Of a stretch of DNA of 64,000 bases, positions 36,258 through 44,765 are shown piece after piece (position 1 is the stretch's first letter; each line of letters starts with the position of its first letter). The notes beneath the pieces were generated by a model. The model saw nothing but the letters and a program-made list of their open reading frames with translations, did not search any database and was not told the origin of the DNA. A program made the position numbers and the translations under genes. The stretch spans positions 62,001 through 126,000 of the forward strand of contig NZ_JBBKTU010000001.1 in assembly GCF_037892605.1 (NCBI RefSeq), in the 5' to 3' direction. Source of the DNA: Lacibacter sp. H407. Lineage in GTDB: Bacteria > Bacteroidota > Bacteroidia > Chitinophagales > Chitinophagaceae.

Positions 36258-37253
36258 TTAAGAGACGATTCTTTTGATCTGTTGTTCCTGCAACATTAAA
36301 TCAGCCAAGACAATCGCTGTTGCAGCTTCTACAATTACAGGAGCACGCAATGCCACACAAAGATCATGACGACCCTTGATGGAAAATTTTTCCATCTGTT
36401 CTGTATCCCAGTTTAAACTTGTTTGTTCTTTTGGAGTTGAAGATGTTGGTTTGATAGCAATACGGAACAGCAGTTCATTTCCATTGGTAATACCGCCCAC
36501 CACACCACCTGCGTGATTGGTAATTGTTTTGCCAGACATTGTTTCAATGGCATCATTATGCTCGCTGCCAAACATTTTTGCTGCGGCAAAACCGGTTCCG
36601 AATTCAACACCACGTACTGCAGGTATGGTAAACATCATTTGTGCAAGCAATGATTCTACTGAATCGAAATACGGTTCACCTAAACCAACAGGTAACCCTG
36701 TTACTTTGCATTCAACCAAACCACCAACAGAATCTTTTGCATCAATTGCATTCTGTAATCCCTTCTCTAAATCTTTTTCGCCACCAATTTCTGTTACCTC
36801 AGCATGAATAGAAACACCGGTCATGAGTTTTTTTGCAATTGCACCGGCCGCCACTAAGCCTGTTGTGAGTCGTGCACTGAAATGTCCACCACCACGATAG
36901 TCTTCATGACCACCAAACTTTTGATGTGCCACCCAATCGGCATGACCGGGACGAGGAATACTGCGTTGCTTATTATAATCTTCGCTGCGTGTATTATTAT
37001 TTTCAAAGAAGATGGCAATCGGGAAACCGGTTGTCTTCTCATTAAAAATTCCGCTTTTGAAAAACGGGTAATCCGCTTCCTGGCGTGGAGTAGTTCCTTT
37101 TTGTTTACCGCCTTTTCTGCGTTCGAGATCGGGCAACAGATCATCAACCGTTAATGCAAGACCTGCCGGACAACCATCTACTACAATGCCTACGCTTTCG
37201 CCATGCGATTCGCCAAAGATGGATACACGAAATAATTTACCGAATGAGTTCAA
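36258..37253 (-). CDS. aroC: Chorismate synthase
   Basis: 331 aa. FGKLFRVSIFGESHGESVGI, GGKQKGTTPRQEADYPFFKS, RPGHADWVAHQKFGGHEDYR, GGGHFSARLTTGLVAAGAIA and IKGRHDLCVALRAPVIVEAA are all hallmarks (FMN and EPSP binding). GRHD-L replaces the more frequent GRHD-P. Known: removes phosphate from EPSP to give chorismate using reduced FMN. The last aromatic gene of the run, 15 bases after aroA. Confidence 0.95.
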   Translation of the reverse strand: MNSFGKLFRVSIFGESHGESVGIVVDGCPAGLALTVDDLLPDLERRKGGKQKGTTPRQEADYPFFKSGIFNEKTTGFPIAIFFENNNTRSEDYNKQRSIPRPGHADWVAHQKFGGHEDYRGGGHFSARLTTGLVAAGAIAKKLMTGVSIHAEVTEIGGEKDLEKGLQNAIDAKDSVGGLVECKVTGLPVGLGEPYFDSVESLLAQMMFTIPAVRGVEFGTGFAAAKMFGSEHNDAIETMSGKTITNHAGGVVGGITNGNELLFRIAIKPTSSTPKEQTSLNWDTEQMEKFSIKGRHDLCVALRAPVIVEAATAIVLADLMLQEQQIKRIVS

Positions 37254-37268
37254 AGTTGAATGGTTTGA

Positions 37269-38546
37269 TTATAAAGATACGTTTGCACCCAATACTTTCA
37301 AGTGCTCATAAAAATCAGGGTATGATTTGTTGATGGCTTCTGCTTCTTCAATCGTTACATCGTCATCTGCTTTTAATGCAGCCACTGCACAAGCCATTGC
37401 AATTCGATGATCGTGGCGTGAATGAACAGTTGCTCCTTTTAATCCGCCACCACCATGAATGATCATCAGATCATCCTGCAACTCAATTGTTACACCCAAC
37501 TTTGCGAATTCCTCCTGCAGCGTTAATGCACGGTTACTTTCTTTATGTGTTAAACGTGTGGTGCCTTCAATCACCGATTTACCTTTGCAATAAGCTGCCA
37601 ATGCAACCAATGGCGGAAACAGATCCGGGCATTCTGTTGCATTGAAATGAAAACCCCTAACCCCTAAAGGGGGATAACCAACTTCTATTTGATCATTGCT
37701 CACAGATAGCTTACATCCGCAATCCATCAACGCTTCCAGTATTTTTTTATCAGCTTGCGTTGAAAACACATCTAATCCTTTCACCACGATGTTTCCGGCT
37801 ATTGCACCTGCAACGAGTAAGAATGCAGCACCACTCCAATCGCCTTCTACAGTATAGTGATGTGTGATGAGTGATGAGTAATGAGTCTCAGCAGCAAAAT
37901 AAAACTCTTCATAGTTTCTGTTCTCCGGCACTTTCAAACCAAACTGTTTCATCACATCGAGTGTAAGATCAATATATGGTTTGCTTTTAAGATTGGTTAC
38001 TGTAATCGCTACATCACTTGCTGCACTTGCTGCATAAGCCAGCAACAATCCCGTTAAAAACTGTGAGCTGAGTGAACCATCAATGGTAATATTTTTCGGC
38101 ACGATTGGTCCCTGAATATTCAATGGTAATTTGCCCTGATTACTTTTTACATGCACATCAAGCTGTGGTAAGATCTCATCAAAGAAATCCATTGGTCTTG
38201 TAGTCAAACTGCCTGTCCCATTTACTGCAAGTTCATGATTGCTTAATGCAACCAATGGAGTAAACATGCGGATGCTCAAACCACTTTCGCCGCAATTGAT
38301 TTCGCTGCTCACCGGTTGTACACCATTACTTTCAATAATAAGTTCGTTTCCATTGTTTGTAACTGTGCCGCCTAAGCGTTGGGTAATATCCATCGCCGCT
38401 TTATCATCGTTACTATGTCCGGGATTTTTAATGATACTCTTTCCTTTCGCCACCAATGCAGCAGCACAGGCACGCTGCATCGAACTTTTTGATGCATTCG
38501 ATTGAATGGTTCCGGTGAGTGTAGATGGTTGTATTGTTACCTTCAC
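37269..38546 (-). CDS. aroA: 3-phosphoshikimate 1-carboxyvinyltransferase (EPSP synthase) with two repeat-derived insertions
   Basis: 425 aa. Family motifs: SKSSMQRACAAALVAKGKS, NCGESGLSIRMFTPLVAL, GSLTTRPMDFFDEILPQL, SSQFLTGLLLAYA, PDLFPPLVALAAYCKGKS, THKESNRALTLQEEFAKLG, HSRHDHRIAMACAVAALKA. Known: makes EPSP from shikimate-3-phosphate and PEP. Odd: two segments that do not look like aroA, THYSSLITHHYT before VEGDWSGAAFLLV and GYPPLGVRGFHF before NATECPDLFPPL, are in-frame translations of short intergenic-type repeats (see repeats). All catalytic regions remain, so I regard the gene as functional. The start lies 1 base from aroB. Confidence 0.95.
   Translation of the reverse strand: MKVTIQPSTLTGTIQSNASKSSMQRACAAALVAKGKSIIKNPGHSNDDKAAMDITQRLGGTVTNNGNELIIESNGVQPVSSEINCGESGLSIRMFTPLVALSNHELAVNGTGSLTTRPMDFFDEILPQLDVHVKSNQGKLPLNIQGPIVPKNITIDGSLSSQFLTGLLLAYAASAASDVAITVTNLKSKPYIDLTLDVMKQFGLKVPENRNYEEFYFAAETHYSSLITHHYTVEGDWSGAAFLLVAGAIAGNIVVKGLDVFSTQADKKILEALMDCGCKLSVSNDQIEVGYPPLGVRGFHFNATECPDLFPPLVALAAYCKGKSVIEGTTRLTHKESNRALTLQEEFAKLGVTIELQDDLMIIHGGGGLKGATVHSRHDHRIAMACAVAALKADDDVTIEEAEAINKSYPDFYEHLKVLGANVSL
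37650..37676. repeat. Palindromic CCCCTAAAGGGG-type element inside aroA
   Basis: The core CCCCTAAAGGGGG (37661-37673), preceded by AACCCCTAA, resembles a dispersed G/C-run element known from general experience in Bacteroidota intergenic regions. In the aroA frame it encodes GYPPLGVRG. It keeps the frame. Confidence 0.6.
37857..37886. repeat. GTGATGAGT-type short repeat inside aroA
   Basis: Degenerate tandem of TGATGAG/TAATGAG words. The 12-base word GATGAGTAATGA also occurs, on the other strand, in the spacer near 265-297. In the aroA frame it encodes THYSSLITHH, which is foreign to the family. Confidence 0.55.
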
Positions 38547-38547
38547 G

Positions 38548-39567
38548 TTATAAACTTTCGATAATGGTTTTCAATTGTGTCAACGGAATATTCTTCACCA
38601 CTCCCTTGCCGATCTTATTCAGCAATACATAACTCATCTCCGCTTTCACTTTCTTTTTATCTTTTTGCAGAATTTCAAATGCCTTTTTCTTGTCAAACTC
38701 AGCATAGGTTGGCAAACCATACTTACTTAATAAGTTCACCACTTTCTCTGTTTGTTTAAATCCTGTGAGTTGTTCAGAAATATGACAGGCATAGGTCATA
38801 CCGATTGAGATGGCTTGTCCATGTGATAACTCATACATGTTTTCAATTGCATGACCCAACGTATGTCCGTAGTTCAACAACTTGCGATCGCCACTTTCAA
38901 ATTCATCGGCCTGCACCACTTTTGTTTTAAGGAGTGCATTGCGTTTAATAAGTGCGGCCATCAGGTTTTTCTTTTTCTGATAGTCAGCCAGTGTATGCGC
39001 TTCCAGTTCTTTGAACATCGCTGTATCTTTAATACATGCATGTTTAATGATCTCAGCAAAACCATTCTCCCATTCGCTTTGCGGTAACGATGAAAGCAAC
39101 GACATATCATGCAATAAAAAAGACGGCTGACGGATAACGCCCACCATATTTTTATACATACCCACATCAATTCCATTCTTACCACCAATACTTGCATCAA
39201 CCAATGCCAATACTGTTGTTGGCACAAAACCGAACTTAATACCACGCATGTACACCGATGCAACATATCCTGTAAGATCGGTGATCACGCCACCTCCAAT
39301 ACCAACTAAAGTTGATTTACGATCTGCACCTAATTCGATCAACTGTTCAACAATCGTATCAACAGTTGCTTGAATTTTAAATTCTTCGCCTGCTTTTAAT
39401 ACAATCGTGTTCCAGTTCTTCAACTTGTTGCCATGTGCTTTGAAAATGTTTTCATCAGTAATGATGACCGTATGAGTTTTGTCAACGATCTTACCCAACT
39501 GTGAAAGCTGTCCTTCAAAGTAGTAATCAACAGAAGCGGTAGAAAATTTATATGTACGCTTTACCAT
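38548..39567 (-). CDS. aroB: 3-dehydroquinate synthase
   Basis: 339 aa. HTVIITDENIFKAHGNKL, GGGVITDLTGYVASVYMRG (NAD-binding), FVPTTVLALVDASIGGKNGI, ENGFAEIIKHACI, and ESGDRKLLNYGHTLGHAIEN (zinc-binding His). Known: cyclises DAHP to 3-dehydroquinate. The length is normal. It overlaps neither neighbour; 1 base to aroA, 129 bases downstream of the DAHP synthase gene with a repeat in the gap. Confidence 0.95.
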   Translation of the reverse strand: MVKRTYKFSTASVDYYFEGQLSQLGKIVDKTHTVIITDENIFKAHGNKLKNWNTIVLKAGEEFKIQATVDTIVEQLIELGADRKSTLVGIGGGVITDLTGYVASVYMRGIKFGFVPTTVLALVDASIGGKNGIDVGMYKNMVGVIRQPSFLLHDMSLLSSLPQSEWENGFAEIIKHACIKDTAMFKELEAHTLADYQKKKNLMAALIKRNALLKTKVVQADEFESGDRKLLNYGHTLGHAIENMYELSHGQAISIGMTYACHISEQLTGFKQTEKVVNLLSKYGLPTYAEFDKKKAFEILQKDKKKVKAEMSYVLLNKIGKGVVKNIPLTQLKTIIESL

Positions 39568-39578
39568 AATATCATTGC

Positions 39579-39605
39579 CACAAAGGCGCTAAGACGCAAA
39601 GAAAA
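39579..39605. repeat. CACAAAGGCGCTAAGACGCAAAG element
   Basis: Located in the 129-base gap between aroB and the DAHP synthase gene. Matches, from general experience, a widespread Bacteroidota intergenic element built from CAAAG-containing units. No second copy in this window. Confidence 0.45.
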
Positions 39606-39696
39606 AAGATGAATAGAATTGTTACAGCACAAGTGAGTGACACAACGAAAGCAAAATGATTGCACTGCAGCCCACTCACAACTCAGCATTCACCAC

Positions 39697-40785
39697 TCAC
39701 GAATCAAGCACCTTCTTCTGATGATTAATGCTTTCCATATGCACCGCATCAAAATACTTAGTGATGAAATCTTTGCTCAAACCTTTACGCTCGCCTTCTT
39801 TAAATGCACGTTCCAGAATTTCGTTCCAGCGGTTTGTTTGTAAGATGGTGATGTTGTTATCTTTTTTGTATTGACCAATGTTCTCAGCAATTTTCATACG
39901 CTGACCAAGGATCTGCATCAACTCATCATCAAGCTGGTTAATTTGCTGACGCAATTTTTCCAATGCCTGGTGAAACTCATCTGATGCTACATCTTCTTTA
40001 CGCCAGATGATGCTGCTCAACATTTCTGCCAAACGCTCAGGAGTAACCTGTTGTTTTGCATCGCTCCATGCATTGTCCGGATCAATATGACTTTCGATCA
40101 TCAAACCATCAAAGTCGAGATCGATTGCTTTTTGTGCTGTCTCTTGTAAAATATCTCTGCGACCGCAAATATGAGAAGGATCATTTATGATGATCTGATC
40201 AGGATTACGACGCTTCATTTCAATGGCCAAATGCCACATTGGTGCATTGCGATATTCTGTATTACCGTAAGAAGAAAATCCACGGTGAATTAAACCGATT
40301 TGTTTAATGCCTGCACGAGCCACACGTTCAACTGCACCACTCCACAATTCAAGATCTGGATTGATCGGGTTCTTGATCAACACCGGAATATCAACACCAC
40401 GTAACGCATCAGCAACTTCCTGTACGCTGAAAGGGTTTACGGTTGTGCGTGCACCGATCCACAATACATCCACTTCAAAGTTCAATGCATCTTCCACTTG
40501 CTTGCCCGTTGCAACTTCAACAGTTGTTGGTAAGCCTGTTAATGCTTTTGCTTTTTGCAGCCATGGTAAACCTTTAGCGCCAATCCCTTCAAACATTCCG
40601 GGTTTGGTACGTGGTTTCCAGATACCTGCACGCAACATATTTATTTTTCCTGTTGCTGCCAGGCGCTGTGCGGTTGATACTAATTGATCTTCGGTTTCGG
40701 CGCTGCATGGTCCGCCAATGATCAGTGGCTTCTTGCTCCATGCTTCCTGCACTTTCTCTTTCATGTTTGCTTCTAATGTTTGCAT
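39697..40785 (-). CDS. Bifunctional DAHP synthase (type I) / chorismate mutase
   Basis: 362 aa. About 15-255: KDO8P/DAHP synthase barrel (KPLIIGGPCSAETEDQLVST, MLRAGIWKPRTKPGMFEGIG, LWIGARTTVNPFSVQEVADA, IIINDPSHICGRRDILQETA, GLMIESHIDPDNAWSDAKQQ). About 275-355: AroQ-type chorismate mutase (LEKLRQQINQLDDELMQILG, RMKIAENIGQYKKDNNI). Known: the fused mutase makes the DAHP synthase sensitive to prephenate or chorismate. This supplies both the entry step and the branch step of the pathway. A second in-frame ATG lies 7 codons downstream of the one used. Confidence 0.95.
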   Translation of the reverse strand: MQTLEANMKEKVQEAWSKKPLIIGGPCSAETEDQLVSTAQRLAATGKINMLRAGIWKPRTKPGMFEGIGAKGLPWLQKAKALTGLPTTVEVATGKQVEDALNFEVDVLWIGARTTVNPFSVQEVADALRGVDIPVLIKNPINPDLELWSGAVERVARAGIKQIGLIHRGFSSYGNTEYRNAPMWHLAIEMKRRNPDQIIINDPSHICGRRDILQETAQKAIDLDFDGLMIESHIDPDNAWSDAKQQVTPERLAEMLSSIIWRKEDVASDEFHQALEKLRQQINQLDDELMQILGQRMKIAENIGQYKKDNNITILQTNRWNEILERAFKEGERKGLSKDFITKYFDAVHMESINHQKKVLDS

Positions 40786-40851
40786 TGTTATTGGTTGTAA
40801 AGTTAAGTTTTATGTTACGAACACTTGTTCTGCTATGTTTCTTTGTTGCGT

Positions 40852-40865
40852 CGCACTCTTGTGCG
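40852..40865. repeat. Small hairpin CGCAC-TCTT-GTGCG in the spacer upstream of DAHP synthase
   Basis: Perfect 5-bp stem (40852-40856 / 40861-40865) within a longer GACGCAACAAAG-like context that resembles dispersed intergenic repeats. It lies 67 bases before the DAHP synthase start. Confidence 0.4.
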
Positions 40866-40888
40866 TTCTTAATTCTATTCAACAAACA

Positions 40889-41356
40889 TTATTTCTCATT
40901 CGGTTTTAAAGTTTCATAATCAATATCATTTGTCCTATCGATAAGTGTGGAATCGTTCTTTCTGTAGATCAAAGTGTCCCCATCTTGATTCACGACAACT
41001 CCACCTGAACTATCTTTAAAGATTGTTATGCTCTGCTTAGGTATATCTACTTGCTCTTTTGGTTCTTTAAACAAACCACCAACCAACAAAAACAAAGGAG
41101 TACAGGCAAAACATATGTTCGAAATACTTAGGCCAATCCAAAAAAGCCGCAATTGATGACCTCTAATTTTTCTAATTGCTACCACTGTCCAAGCTAAACA
41201 AAACATATATAAAAGAAAAAGAAACAAATGGCTAAAACCAAGCCCATGAATATAGCCGCCATCGACATACTTCCAAATCAACTTCGATAGCAAGTAACCG
41301 CCACCAAAAACAATAATGGAAGTTAATACACCTGCTATAATTGAATTTCTTTTCAT
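40889..41356 (-). CDS. Membrane protein of unknown function
   Basis: 155 aa, not recognised. Three hydrophobic segments: about 5-28 (IIAGVLTSIIVFGGGYLLSK), about 40-62 (LFLFLLYMFCLAWTVVAI) and about 72-92 (WIGLSISNICFACTPLFLLV), followed by a hydrophilic beta-prone tail (ITIFKDSSGGVVVNQDGDTL). It interrupts the aromatic gene run between the GNAT gene and DAHP synthase. Base usage is more AT-rich than its neighbours, so it may be a later arrival. Confidence 0.6.
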   Translation of the reverse strand: MKRNSIIAGVLTSIIVFGGGYLLSKLIWKYVDGGYIHGLGFSHLFLFLLYMFCLAWTVVAIRKIRGHQLRLFWIGLSISNICFACTPLFLLVGGLFKEPKEQVDIPKQSITIFKDSSGGVVVNQDGDTLIYRKNDSTLIDRTNDIDYETLKPNEK

Positions 41357-41394
41357 TTTACTTAGGAAGTTTATTAATCTTCTTTTGTTTCTGT

Positions 41395-41856
41395 TTATGA
41401 TTTGTTCTTCTGCATCTGTTTCATCTCTTTAAATCGTGGTTCAGACATTTCAAATTTTACTTCTCCTTTTCCATACACTCCTGTTTCGATCCATCCTTGC
41501 TTCCGATAAAATGTTTCCGCTCTTGTTCCCGGGCTTGTACTCAACCAAACTGTTTCATCTGTTTGATTGAAATACCAGTTCATCATCAGATCATGCAATT
41601 GCTTGCCGATTCCTTTTGCTTCACTGTTGGGGTCAACAAACAAAGCCCAGATATTATGATCCACTAAATCAGCAATTGAAAAACCAACCACCACATCATT
41701 AATTACACAAACCCAACCCTTGCCTCTTCTGGTGATATAATCTTCCACATCTTTATCTGGCACCAATGCTGGATTGCTCAACATGTTTTCTTTTACAGCG
41801 TTACGTACAACCTGTATCTGCGGAATATCTTGTATCGTTGCTTCACGAAAGATCAT
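41395..41856 (-). CDS. GNAT-family N-acetyltransferase
   Basis: 153 aa. FREATIQDIPQIQVVRNAVK, WVCVINDVVVGFSIADLVDH, IWALFVDPNSEAKGIGKQLH (acetyl-CoA loop, with GIGKQL as the Q/RxxGxG/A motif) and TRAETFYRKQGWIETGVYGK. Known fold: transfers acetyl from acetyl-CoA; substrate unknown. It overlaps tyrA by 4 bases (ATGA), indicating co-translation within the aromatic run, though a role there is not established. Confidence 0.85.
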   Translation of the reverse strand: MIFREATIQDIPQIQVVRNAVKENMLSNPALVPDKDVEDYITRRGKGWVCVINDVVVGFSIADLVDHNIWALFVDPNSEAKGIGKQLHDLMMNWYFNQTDETVWLSTSPGTRAETFYRKQGWIETGVYGKGEVKFEMSEPRFKEMKQMQKNKS

Positions 41857-42701
41857 TTGATGATGCGTCTTATTTTGTTTGCGTGTTCAATTAAATTCTG
41901 TAAGTCTGTTCCTTTATCATCCCTAATGCTGTCTCTGAATTTTGTTAACTGTTGAATATGTTCATTCAACACATCCAGCACATTTACTTTATTCTGCAAA
42001 AAGATGGGAACCCACATAGCAGGATTACTTTTTGCCAAACGCACCGTGCTTTCAAAACCTGCACTCGCCATTTCGAAAATAGCATTGTCTTCTTTTTCTT
42101 TTTCCAATACTGTATTTGCTAATGCAAAAGATGTGATGTGTGAAATATGACTCACATACGCCGCATGCAGATCATGTGCTTTAGCTTCCATGCTCAGCAG
42201 GTGCATACCTATTTTTTTATACATGTATTTTGTCCATTCCAATGCATCGAGATCGCTATCGCCTTCGTTGCAAATGATCACCGCTTTATTTTCATAAGCG
42301 CCACGTACTGCAGCAGCGGGACCGCTGTACTCCGTACCCCACATGGGATGCGTTGCAACATAACGTCCACGTTTGGGATGATTTGCTACTGCTTCTGTTA
42401 ATTGCGATTTGGTAGAACCAAGATCAACAACGATCTGCTGATCTACTTTATCAAGAATAGAAGGCAGCAAACCTACCATCAGATCAACGGGGAATGCAAG
42501 TATCACTACATCGCTTTGTGCAATGGCTTCATCTAATGGTAATATTTCATCCACAAGTTCAAGTTCCAAAGCTTTTGCTTCGTGTTCTTTATTGGCATCA
42601 GCACCAATCAATCGTGACGAGATTTTTTTCTCATGCAGCTGAATGGCGAGTGAACCACCAATTAAACCCACTCCAATGATTGCAATTCGTTTACGTTCCA
42701 T
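41853..42701 (-). CDS. tyrA: Prephenate dehydrogenase
   Basis: 282 aa from MERKRIAIIG (ATG at 42701; a longer in-frame start would add a Lys/Ser-rich tail). N-terminal Rossmann: IAIIGVGLIGGSLAIQLHEK; VVDLGSTKSQLTEAV; HPMWGTEYSGPAAAVRGAYE; HDLHAAYVSHISHITSFALA in the helical domain. Known: oxidatively decarboxylates prephenate to 4-hydroxyphenylpyruvate. No ACT domain is visible, so Tyr control may occur at the RNA level (see attenuator) or at DAHP synthase. Confidence 0.93.
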   Translation of the reverse strand: MERKRIAIIGVGLIGGSLAIQLHEKKISSRLIGADANKEHEAKALELELVDEILPLDEAIAQSDVVILAFPVDLMVGLLPSILDKVDQQIVVDLGSTKSQLTEAVANHPKRGRYVATHPMWGTEYSGPAAAVRGAYENKAVIICNEGDSDLDALEWTKYMYKKIGMHLLSMEAKAHDLHAAYVSHISHITSFALANTVLEKEKEDNAIFEMASAGFESTVRLAKSNPAMWVPIFLQNKVNVLDVLNEHIQQLTKFRDSIRDDKGTDLQNLIEHANKIRRIIK

Positions 42702-42720
42702 ACTTTTTGCTTTTGACTTT

Positions 42721-43875
42721 TTACTTCGCACTTATCCTCTCAATCGCTTCTTCAAATCTTGTAACCGGCGCACACAAACTCACTCTTATATATCCATCAC
42801 CTGCATTACCAAAAATGCCCCCCGGTGTTATAAACACATTGCTGTTGTACAACACTTCATCACTCAACTCATAACCTGTTTTGTATTTCGCTGGGGTCTT
42901 TGCCCACACGAACATACCAACCTGGTCTTTTGAATACACACAGTTCAATAGATCCAATAATTCAAATACTTTCTCTCTGCGTTCTCGGTAAATTTTATTT
43001 ACTCCATCGTACCAGTCTTTACCGAGGTTCAATGCAGTTGCTGCTGCCAATTGTAACGGCAGAAACATACCGCTATCCATATTACTTTTGAAACGTAGCA
43101 CTTCATCAATGCGTTCTTTTGCTCCGCTTAACATGCCCACTCTCCATCCTGCCATATTGCTCGATTTGCTGAGAGAGTTTAATTCCAACACACAATCTTT
43201 TGCGCCTTCAATACTTAATAAACTCATCGGGTTTTCGTTCAGGATAAAGCTATATGGATTATCATGAATGATGAGGATGCCTGTTTTCTTTGCGAAAGCA
43301 ACTAACTGCTCAAACAACTTATGTTCTGGCACTTGACCGGTTGGCATCTGCGGATAATTCACAAACATCAACTTCACTTTTGAAAGATCAGCCGCTTCTA
43401 ATGCAGCAAAATCAGGTGCATAATTATTTGCTTCTTTCAAATCATAATCAACACAAACGCCACCTGCTAACTTCACCGCACTTCTGTATGTTGGGTAACC
43501 GGGATTCGGCACCAACACTTCATCTCCTTCGTTCAAATAAGTCATGCAGATATGCATAATACCTTCCTTACTGCCAATGAGCGGAAGAATTTCTGTATCA
43601 GGATTCAACTCAACATTGTACCATTTCTTATACCAATCACTCATGGCCTTACGCAACACAATTGAACCTTTGTACGATTGATAGCCATGTACATTTGGTT
43701 TTACACTTTCTTCCTGCAATGTCTTTACCACATCAGGATGCGGTGGCAGATCAGGACTACCAATGCCAAGGTTGATAATCTGCTTACCTTGTTTGTTCAG
43801 TTCATCAATTTCCCGCAACTTCTGCGAAAAATAATATTCACCAATACCGTCCAATCGTTTTGCTGTCTGTATCAT
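42721..43875 (-). CDS. Class I/II PLP aminotransferase of the aromatic operon
   Basis: 384 aa from MIQTAKRLDGIG (ATG at 43875, 1 base after the pheA stop). Motifs: INLGIGSPDLPPHPDVVKTL, PLIGSKEGIMHICMTYLNEG, VPNPGYPTYRSAVKLAGGVC, MFVNYPQMPTGQVPEHKLF, NSLSKSSNMAGWRVGMLSG with the PLP lysine in SLSKSSNMAG. Known: the family includes LL-diaminopimelate- and aspartate/aromatic aminotransferases. Its place between pheA and tyrA suggests it transaminates phenylpyruvate and hydroxyphenylpyruvate (inference). Confidence 0.88.
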   Translation of the reverse strand: MIQTAKRLDGIGEYYFSQKLREIDELNKQGKQIINLGIGSPDLPPHPDVVKTLQEESVKPNVHGYQSYKGSIVLRKAMSDWYKKWYNVELNPDTEILPLIGSKEGIMHICMTYLNEGDEVLVPNPGYPTYRSAVKLAGGVCVDYDLKEANNYAPDFAALEAADLSKVKLMFVNYPQMPTGQVPEHKLFEQLVAFAKKTGILIIHDNPYSFILNENPMSLLSIEGAKDCVLELNSLSKSSNMAGWRVGMLSGAKERIDEVLRFKSNMDSGMFLPLQLAAATALNLGKDWYDGVNKIYRERREKVFELLDLLNCVYSKDQVGMFVWAKTPAKYKTGYELSDEVLYNSNVFITPGGIFGNAGDGYIRVSLCAPVTRFEEAIERISAK

Positions 43876-43876
43876 A

Positions 43877-44701
43877 TTAAACTGTCTTTCCGTTTTTGTA
43901 AACACCATAGATCTTCAACTCAACAGTTGAAGGTTTGATTGCTTCAATCACTTTATGAAACTGCTCAATTGTTTCAAATTCCATATCTGCATGAAAGCTG
44001 TATTTAAAATCTGTTCCCGGAATCGGAAAACTTTGCAGCTTACTTAAATTAATGCCACCATCTGCAATTTGTCCAAGTACTCTTGCCAAACTTCCTTTTG
44101 AATGATCGGTAACAAAATTCACCGATGCTTTATTCGCATTTTCAATTGAACCGTTTTGTTCACGTTGCAAAATGAGGAACCTCGTATAGTTCTTCTTCAT
44201 TGTTTGAATACCCGGCGCAATCACATGTAAATCGTATAGATCAGCTGCCAGCTTGCTGGCGATGGCTGCAATATGTTTGCTCTTATGCTGATAGATATGT
44301 TTTGCACTCAACGCCGTGTCATCTGTTTCAACCAACTTCCATTTATGCTTATCGAGATAATCGTAGCACTGCTGCAAAGCCATTGTATGCGAATGCACTT
44401 CTTTAATGTCTTCTAGTTTTACTCCCTTGTTTACGATCAGGTTTTGTTTAATGTGGAGGTATACTTCACCTACAATCACCAGGTTACTTTTCTGTAATAG
44501 ATTATAGTTCGGCAAAATGCTGCCGGCAATAGAATTTTCAATCGCCATCACTGCGCCGTCGCTTTCTTTTTTATTGGCACCGATCTTTACCACTTCCCTG
44601 AATGTGGCACAAGGGATCACTTCCACATCCTTTCCAAAGAATTGTCTTGCCGCTTCCTGGTGAAAACTGCCTTCGTAACCTTGTATCGTAACTTTTGCCA
44701 T
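43877..44701 (-). CDS. pheA: Prephenate dehydratase
   Basis: 274 aa. Catalytic domain about 1-180: VTIQGYEGSFHQEAARQFFG, SDGAVMAIENSIAGSILPNY, VHSHTMALQQCYDYLDKHKW, and TRFLILQREQN in place of the TRF motif. ACT regulatory domain about 195-270: KGSLARVLGQIADGGINLSK, LQSFPIPGTDFKYSFHADME (the ESRP-like site is LQSFP here). Known: makes phenylpyruvate; Phe feedback-inhibits through ACT. It is the first structural gene of the aromatic operon, 64 bases after a Phe/Tyr-rich leader ORF, with a terminator-like hairpin between. Confidence 0.94.
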   Translation of the reverse strand: MAKVTIQGYEGSFHQEAARQFFGKDVEVIPCATFREVVKIGANKKESDGAVMAIENSIAGSILPNYNLLQKSNLVIVGEVYLHIKQNLIVNKGVKLEDIKEVHSHTMALQQCYDYLDKHKWKLVETDDTALSAKHIYQHKSKHIAAIASKLAADLYDLHVIAPGIQTMKKNYTRFLILQREQNGSIENANKASVNFVTDHSKGSLARVLGQIADGGINLSKLQSFPIPGTDFKYSFHADMEFETIEQFHKVIEAIKPSTVELKIYGVYKNGKTV

Positions 44702-44713
44702 AGTGCTAAAATG

Positions 44714-44743
44714 AAGAATCCCGACCTTTTGGCCGGGATTCTT
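44714..44743 (-). promoter_or_regulatory. Attenuator hairpin (3:4 stem) of the pheA operon
   Basis: Minus strand AAGAATCCCGGCC (44743-44731), loop AAAA, GGTCGGGATTCTT (44726-44714): a 13-bp continuous stem with one G-U pair, followed by CATTTTAG and, 12 bases after the stem, the pheA ATG. The 5' arm contains TCCCGGC (44738-44732), which can instead pair with GCCGGGA (44796-44790) inside the leader ORF. That gives two mutually exclusive structures. The U-tract is modest (TTCTTCATTTT), so termination strength is uncertain; blocking of pheA translation is an alternative. Confidence 0.8.
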
Positions 44744-44765
44744 TATGTTGATTCGTTTCGTTCGT

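Noticed and set aside
37269-38546. aroA as a pseudogene because of the two repeat insertions
   Set aside because: Both insertions keep the frame, and all conserved motifs (SKSS, GLSIRMF, DLFPPL, SRHDHRIAM) are intact.
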